Shown one piece after another: positions 5,260 to 9,153 of a stretch of 9,153 bases of DNA. Position numbers and translations under genes: made by a program. Within the stretch, counting starts at the first letter, position 1, and each line of letters starts with the position of its first letter. Where the stretch lies: contig JAFAPL010000862.1 of NCBI GenBank assembly GCA_019247135.1, positions 1 through 9,153 on the forward strand, written 5' to 3'. The notes under the pieces are model-generated. The model did no database searches and was not told the origin of the DNA. It saw only the letters and a list, made by a program, of their open reading frames with translations. Source of the DNA: Chloroflexota bacterium (GTDB lineage: Bacteria > Chloroflexota > UBA6077 > CF-72).

Positions 5260-6150
5260 GCGCGGGTCGAGCACGTCGCGCAATCCATCACCGAGGAAGT
5301 TGAAGCCCATCACGGCCAGCATGATCATGAACCCGGGAAAGATCGCCATCCACGGCGAGAGCTGCATGTACTGGCGCGCCTCGCTGAGCATGCCGCCCCA
5401 GCTGGGTTCTGGAGGCTGGGTCCCGAGTCCGAGGAAGCTCAACGCAGCTTCGCTCAGGATCGCCTGCGAAAGATAGACGCTCACCAGCACGATCAATGGC
5501 GCCAGGATGTTCGGCAGTACGTGGTAGCGGATCATCCGCCAGTCCTGTGCGCCAACCACCCGTGCCGATTCTATGTACGGCTCGGCGCGGACGGCGAGCA
5601 CAGCCCCGCGCACCACACGAGCAAAAGCTGGAGCGTACACCACTCCAATCGCGACCATCGCCGTGTTGCGACTGGGTCCGACGAGCCCGGCGATGACAAT
5701 GGCCAGGACGAGACTTGGGAAGGCGGACATGACGTCGACCAGCCGCATCAGAAGATCGTCCAGCCGGCCACCGTAAAAGCCGCATACGATTCCGAGTACA
5801 CATCCGACGATCAGCGCGATGCCGACCGCGACGATGCCCACCTCGAGCGACACGCGCGCCCCGTATACGATGCGAGAAAAGGTGTCGCGGCCGAGCTGAT
5901 CGGTCCCGAAGAAGTGGTCGGTGCTGGGCGGCAGCAGTCTCCGCGCGGCCTGCGACGCCGGATCATAATGCGCGAGCAGCGGGGCCGCGACCGCGGCCAC
6001 AATGGTGGCCAGGACGATAATCGCGCCGCAAATACCGATTGGATTGCGCAGAATCTGCACGCCTTGTGAGCGACGTCGACGTGCGGGCGTAGACGGGCCG
6101 ATCGCCGCGCCAGTGCCGGAAAGCGGAACGGTGGCTTGCGTCGACGTCAT
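5245..6150 (-). CDS. ABC transporter permease, DppC/OppC type
   Basis: A 301-residue inner-membrane permease of the peptide/nickel (PepT) ABC importer family. After a basic cytoplasmic N-terminus (RRRR at 24-27) comes the first membrane helix (about 39-60), then the subfamily signature FFGTDQLGRDTFSRIVYGAR at 80-99. Further helices follow around 103-125, 138-157 and 163-180. The EAA loop that contacts the ATPase is at about 195-216 (ARVVGAQDWRMIRYHVLPN), and the C-terminal half contains FLGLGTQPPEPSWG at 239-252 and a last helix near 268-288. ATG at 6150 overlaps the upstream TGA (ATGA), giving tight coupling with the DppB-type gene. The 3' end overlaps the convergent ceramidase-like gene by 15 bp. 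Family members carry dipeptides, oligopeptides, sugars or other small solutes, so the substrate is open. Confidence 0.93.
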   Translation of the reverse strand: MTSTQATVPLSGTGAAIGPSTPARRRRSQGVQILRNPIGICGAIIVLATIVAAVAAPLLAHYDPASQAARRLLPPSTDHFFGTDQLGRDTFSRIVYGARVSLEVGIVAVGIALIVGCVLGIVCGFYGGRLDDLLMRLVDVMSAFPSLVLAIVIAGLVGPSRNTAMVAIGVVYAPAFARVVRGAVLAVRAEPYIESARVVGAQDWRMIRYHVLPNILAPLIVLVSVYLSQAILSEAALSFLGLGTQPPEPSWGGMLSEARQYMQLSPWMAIFPGFMIMLAVMGFNFLGDGLRDVLDPRLRSI

Positions 6151-7097
6151 GCCTGTTTGATACGTGGATCGAGGTAGCCATACAGCAGATCCACACTCGT
6201 GTTCACCACCACGAACACCACGGCCAGGAACAACGCGGCCGCCTGAACCAGCGGGTAGTCACGATTGAAAATCGCCTGGACGAGCGTATTACCGATGCCG
6301 TTCAGGCTGAAGATCACTTCGATGATTACCGAGCCACCCATCAGCGTTCCAACCTGGAAGCCGACGACGGATACGACAGGAATCAACGCATTGCGCAAGG
6401 CGTGCCGATAGGTCACCAGCCGTTCGCTGGCGCCCTTGGCGCGCGCAGTCCGCACGTAGTCCTGGCCGAGCACTTCGAGCACGGTGGTACGCGTCATGCG
6501 CATTTCGATCGCCATCAGCTGCAAGGCGAGCGCTGCTGCAGGCAGCGCCATCTGCTGAAGATTCCCAACTGGATTCGAAAAGAATGGAACAAACGTGACC
6601 GGCGGAATCCAGTGGAAAACCAGTGATGTGAAGAGCAGCATCAGAGTCGCCAGCCAGAAGCTCGGGACAGACAGACCGACAACTCCGGCGATGCGGCTGA
6701 GAACATCGGCGGCGGTGTCGCGGCGTGTCGCCGACAGGACTCCGAGTGGGATGGCCACGGCGGTCGCCATGAGGACAGCCAGGATCGTCAGCTCGAGTGT
6801 GACCGGTAGAGCCTGTGCGAGTGCGTCACGGATTGGCTGTCCGCTGCGCAGCGAGGTGCCAGGGTCCCCGTGCAGCAGGTTGCCGATCCACTTCAGGTAC
6901 TGTACTGGCAGCGGGTCAGACAAGCCGAACGCGTCGCGCAGCTTCTGCTTGGTGGCATCGGTGATGTCGACGTTGCCTGCCGTCATCAGGTCGACAACGT
7001 CGCCCGGCAACAGCCGCAGCATCAAAAAGATCAGCAGCGACATGCCCAGCAGCGTCGGCGCCAGTAGAAGCAGTCGTCGTGCGGCGTATCGCGCCAT
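6147..7097 (-). CDS. ABC transporter permease, DppB/OppB type
   Basis: A 316-residue membrane permease, partner of the DppC-type protein in one importer. The N-terminus RRLLLLAPTLLGMSLLIFLM (7-26) is the characteristic first helix of DppB, followed by RLLPGDVV at 28-35 and a periplasmic segment with LRDAFGLSDPLPVQYLKW at 53-70 and GDPGTSL at 77-83. Membrane helices follow around 98-122, 132-160 and 181-197. The EAA loop is at about 213-240 (YVRTARAKGASERLVTYRHA then LRNALIP), with GGSVIIEVIFSLNGIG at 254-269 and the family's C-terminal YLDPRIK at 308-314. The gene begins 15 bp after the binding-protein stop with no clear Shine-Dalgarno, so it probably relies on reinitiation by ribosomes leaving the upstream gene. 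Confidence 0.93.
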   Translation of the reverse strand: MARYAARRLLLLAPTLLGMSLLIFLMLRLLPGDVVDLMTAGNVDITDATKQKLRDAFGLSDPLPVQYLKWIGNLLHGDPGTSLRSGQPIRDALAQALPVTLELTILAVLMATAVAIPLGVLSATRRDTAADVLSRIAGVVGLSVPSFWLATLMLLFTSLVFHWIPPVTFVPFFSNPVGNLQQMALPAAALALQLMAIEMRMTRTTVLEVLGQDYVRTARAKGASERLVTYRHALRNALIPVVSVVGFQVGTLMGGSVIIEVIFSLNGIGNTLVQAIFNRDYPLVQAAALFLAVVFVVVNTSVDLLYGYLDPRIKQA

Positions 7098-7112
7098 CCG
7101 TGGTGCGTTGGC

Positions 7113-8828
7113 TCAGCCGGTGACCCACGCCTCGCGCAGGCCGGTGTTGAAGTCGGTATACGCGACGTACATGTTTTGCAATCGCTTGCGAACGACCTGG
7201 TACTTCATGTCCTGGACCAGCGGGATGTGCGGTAGCTCCGTCAAGAGGATCTGCTGCGCGCGAGCATACAACTGTTTGCGGGCGGCCTGGTCGGGCGTAT
7301 TCAGCGCATCGTCGAGGGCTTTGGTCAGCTCGTCGTTTTGCCAACCGCCGGCGAACCACGCTTGAAAGATGGGCGTGGATGGATTGAACTCGGCGACGAA
7401 GCCATTCGGGTCTCCGCGCATCCCGCGTGCAGTAAGCTGTCCGCCCGGGTAGCTGCCATCGCCGTTTTGCTTGGCAAACGTGCCAATCTCCAGTGGCACC
7501 ACGTTGGCCTTGATACCGATCGCTTTGAGCTGCTCGGAGACCACTTCCGCGGCCTGCGTGATATATGCGGGAGCGGAAATCGACTGCAGCTCGAATTCGA
7601 AGCCATTGCTCAGACCGGCTTCTTGCATCAGCTGCTTGGCCTGGTCAACGTCGTACTTCAGGTAATTGTTCGTGAGATCCGCTTCGGGTAGCGGCCAATC
7701 GCCAAACCCGGGCGGGATCACACTGCTGACGACGGCGTCCCCGTCGAAGACTTTTTCGATGATGTCCTGACGATTGATGGCGTGGTTGATCGCCTGGCGT
7801 ACGCGGACATCGTGCCAGGGTTTGGGATCACCCTTGATGGTGAACTGGATCTCCTTGTGCGCCGCGTACAGTCCCTTGAGCACGACCAGGTCCGGATCGT
7901 TGGCCAGTGATTTGGCGAGATCCGGTGGCAGGGTGGCCCCGTCGATGGCTCCGGATCTCAAGGCAGCGATGGCCGCCTGATCGTCAGGAATCACCTTCAG
8001 GGTGAGGTTCTCGATATACGGCAGATCCTTGTTCCAAAAGTCCGGATTGCGCGCGTAGACAACGCGATCGTTCGGAACGAACTCCACCAGCTTGTAGGGA
8101 CCCGTACCGATGCCCTGGGTAACGACGTTGACTTTGTCGTAGATATTCTGCGGCGTAACAGGCGAGTACCGCTGCCAGGCAAAGTAACCGATAATGCTGG
8201 GGTCTGGTCCGCTCATGTTGATGCGGACGGTGTACTTGTCGACTGCATCGACGCTCGTGATCTTGGGTGGGTACTGCACCTTGATGCCGGGCGGGGGAGG
8301 GTTCGCCTGCGCCTCGATTCCCCACTTGACGTCGTCGGCGGTCATTTCCGTTCCGTCGTGAAACTTGACACCTTGACGCAGATTGAACACGTACGTGTGA
8401 TCGTCAGGCGAAGACCAGGTGGTCGCCAGCGCCGGCTGGACGGCCAGGTTTCGGTCCCACGTCAGCAAAGAGTCGTACATAAACTCTTTGCCCCACATGT
8501 TCTGGGTTGGCACGGCGCCGTACGGAATCAGATTGACCGGGTCCGAGTTCAGGGCCCACACGACCGAGCCACCACGCTGGCCACCCGTTGCTGGCGCTGC
8601 CTGGGGCGCGGTGGTCGGCTGTGCGACTGCCGTGGGCTGTGTCGCCGCCGTCGGCGCGGGCGTTGGCTGCGCCGCGCTGGCCGGCTGGGGTGCGGCCGTC
8701 GGCGCGGTCGGTGGCGGGGGCGCGGTTGGCGCAGACGGAGCGGCCGTGCTGCAAGCTGCCAACATGCCCGTGCCCGCGACGAGCCCAGCACGTACCAACA
8801 GTTGACGACGAGTCAAGAACAACGGCAT
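7113..8828 (-). CDS. ABC transporter substrate-binding lipoprotein, family 5
   Basis: An extracytoplasmic solute-binding protein (SBP_bac_5, DppA/OppA-like) of 571 aa that captures the substrate and hands it to the two permeases encoded just downstream. The N-terminus has a twin-arginine motif (TRRQLL, Arg7-Arg8), a hydrophobic segment and the lipobox LAAC with Cys26, so it is probably exported folded by Tat and lipid-anchored. Residues 27-82 form a disordered Pro/Ala/Thr/Gln linker. The folded domain begins near GGSVVWALNSDPVNLIPY (86-103) and includes the family signature YVFNLRQGVKFHDGTEMTADDV at 146-167 (quoted in parts: NLRQGVKFHDGT, TADDV), then VRQAINHAINRQDII in the middle and PHIPLVQDMKY near the C-terminus. 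The start ATG at 8828 follows a GGGAGG at 5-base spacing. It is the first gene of the operon. Which ligand it binds cannot be judged. Confidence 0.94.
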   Translation of the reverse strand: MPLFLTRRQLLVRAGLVAGTGMLAACSTAAPSAPTAPPPPTAPTAAPQPASAAQPTPAPTAATQPTAVAQPTTAPQAAPATGGQRGGSVVWALNSDPVNLIPYGAVPTQNMWGKEFMYDSLLTWDRNLAVQPALATTWSSPDDHTYVFNLRQGVKFHDGTEMTADDVKWGIEAQANPPPPGIKVQYPPKITSVDAVDKYTVRINMSGPDPSIIGYFAWQRYSPVTPQNIYDKVNVVTQGIGTGPYKLVEFVPNDRVVYARNPDFWNKDLPYIENLTLKVIPDDQAAIAALRSGAIDGATLPPDLAKSLANDPDLVVLKGLYAAHKEIQFTIKGDPKPWHDVRVRQAINHAINRQDIIEKVFDGDAVVSSVIPPGFGDWPLPEADLTNNYLKYDVDQAKQLMQEAGLSNGFEFELQSISAPAYITQAAEVVSEQLKAIGIKANVVPLEIGTFAKQNGDGSYPGGQLTARGMRGDPNGFVAEFNPSTPIFQAWFAGGWQNDELTKALDDALNTPDQAARKQLYARAQQILLTELPHIPLVQDMKYQVVRKRLQNMYVAYTDFNTGLREAWVTG

Positions 8829-8917
8829 GCAGGCCTCCCGGTCGCGGATGTGGCGTCCATCCTATATCTTGGGACCGCCCGTGGATACTCCTCGCGCCTT
8901 TCGCGGACAGACATGGC
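8829..8917. promoter_or_regulatory. Divergent upstream region of the transport operon
   Basis: This 89-bp gap must hold the promoter of the minus-strand transport operon and any promoter of the former RraA gene. A small AT-rich patch CCTATATCTT at 8861-8870 reads AAGATATAGG on the minus strand and could give a weak -10 (TATAGG), but no matching -35 is evident. I see no clear operator palindrome. Confidence 0.3.
8834..8839 (-). promoter_or_regulatory. Ribosome binding site GGGAGG
   Basis: On the minus strand GGGAGG at 8839-8834 lies five bases before ATG 8828-8826 and fixes the start of the substrate-binding protein. Confidence 0.8.
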
Positions 8918-9153
8918 ATGGATTTCAATCCGATTCAGCGCGGGCTGTACACCGGAGTCATCGACACGGACCGGCTTGTGGGCGAATTCGATTCGCCGGA
9001 CGCAGCATCGTGCTGGACTACGACGTGCCGGTCATCTGTGCTGGAGTCCACGTATCGTAGCGCGTGCCTTGGAGAAAGTCCGGCGGGAAGATGCTTCACG
9101 CGAGGCACTCGAATCCGGCGCCTATCTCCGCGATGTCTACGAGCGCTTCGGCG
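8918..9153 (+). pseudogene. Decayed RraA-family gene, internally deleted and frameshifted
   Basis: RraA-family proteins (4-hydroxy-4-methyl-2-oxoglutarate aldolase-like, RNase E inhibitor-like) have about 210-230 residues. Here three pieces in family order occupy only some 78 codons. Piece one, from ATG 8918 in frame 2, reads NPIQRGLYTGVI, like the family N-terminus, and then passes directly into DTDRLVGEFDS, which resembles the later RDTR...PLDS region, so about 120 or more residues are missing. Piece two, in frame 1 (about 8993-9053), reads GRSIVLDYDVPVICAGVHV and hits TAG at 9058. Piece three, in frame 3 from about 9051, reads RALEKVRREDASREALES then YLRDVYERFG, the normal C-terminal helix. 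The PGD...DGVVVVP segment that normally lies between pieces two and three is gone. The end lies outside the window. A single base change cannot repair it. Family recognition is from memory of conserved patterns. Confidence 0.72.

Noticed and set aside
8827..9060. Intact plus-strand gene from 8827
   Set aside because: Its first half is antisense to the ribosome site and upstream region of the binding-protein gene and has no similarity; only its last 20 or so residues match RraA, which is better explained by a broken gene starting at 8918.
1..9153. CRISPR array, tRNA, rRNA or insertion sequence
   Set aside because: No regularly spaced repeats, no cloverleaf-like or rRNA-like segments, and no transposase or terminal inverted repeats were seen in the window.

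Overview
The window is high-GC bacterial chromosome, densely packed on both strands. The best taxonomic hint is the substrate-binding lipoprotein at 7113-8828. Between its lipidated Cys and its folded domain lies a roughly 55-residue Pro/Ala/Thr/Gln linker, a style common in Chloroflexota. The mix of a dipeptide-type ABC importer, an enolase-superfamily enzyme and an RraA-type sequence also fits Chloroflexota (for example Thermomicrobia or SAR202-like soil and marine lineages), which are rich in such genes. This assignment is an inference; no rRNA or marker gene is present.

Left block (1-1023, minus strand): a tight three-gene string. It starts with a Rad52/Rad22-type single-strand annealing protein, followed by an 83-residue winged-helix-like protein. 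Through a GTGA stop/start overlap this leads into an unrecognised protein that runs off the left edge. It resembles a recombination or mobile-element-derived module. A perfect 14-bp inverted repeat lies inside the last gene, and an in-frame 18-bp duplication sits at the 3' end of the Rad52-like gene.

Middle block (1072-5259, plus strand): a ketopantoate-reductase-fold dehydrogenase, a GatB/YqeY-domain protein, a mandelate racemase/muconate-lactonizing-type enolase-superfamily enzyme, and a neutral-ceramidase-fold protein coupled to it by a GTGA overlap. The enolase-superfamily enzyme keeps the His/Asp dyad and the three metal ligands. The ceramidase-like protein keeps the likely zinc ligands but has Ala where true ceramidases have the catalytic Ser.

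Right block (5245-8828, minus strand): a transport operon of a Tat-type lipoprotein substrate-binding protein, a DppB-type permease and a DppC-type permease. The DppC gene overlaps the ceramidase-like gene tail to tail by 15 bp. No ATPase gene follows, so the transporter must borrow ATPases encoded elsewhere. To the right of the binding-protein start, a plus-strand remnant of an RraA-family gene (8918-9153) has pieces in three frames with large internal deletions.

Taken together, the middle and right blocks look like an uptake-and-catabolism island for an unidentified organic acid or amide-like compound. The importer brings it in, the enolase-superfamily enzyme abstracts an alpha proton, and the dehydrogenase and ceramidase-fold hydrolase may act before or after it. 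The RraA-type aldolase, often found with such genes, has decayed here. The substrate cannot be read from the sequence.
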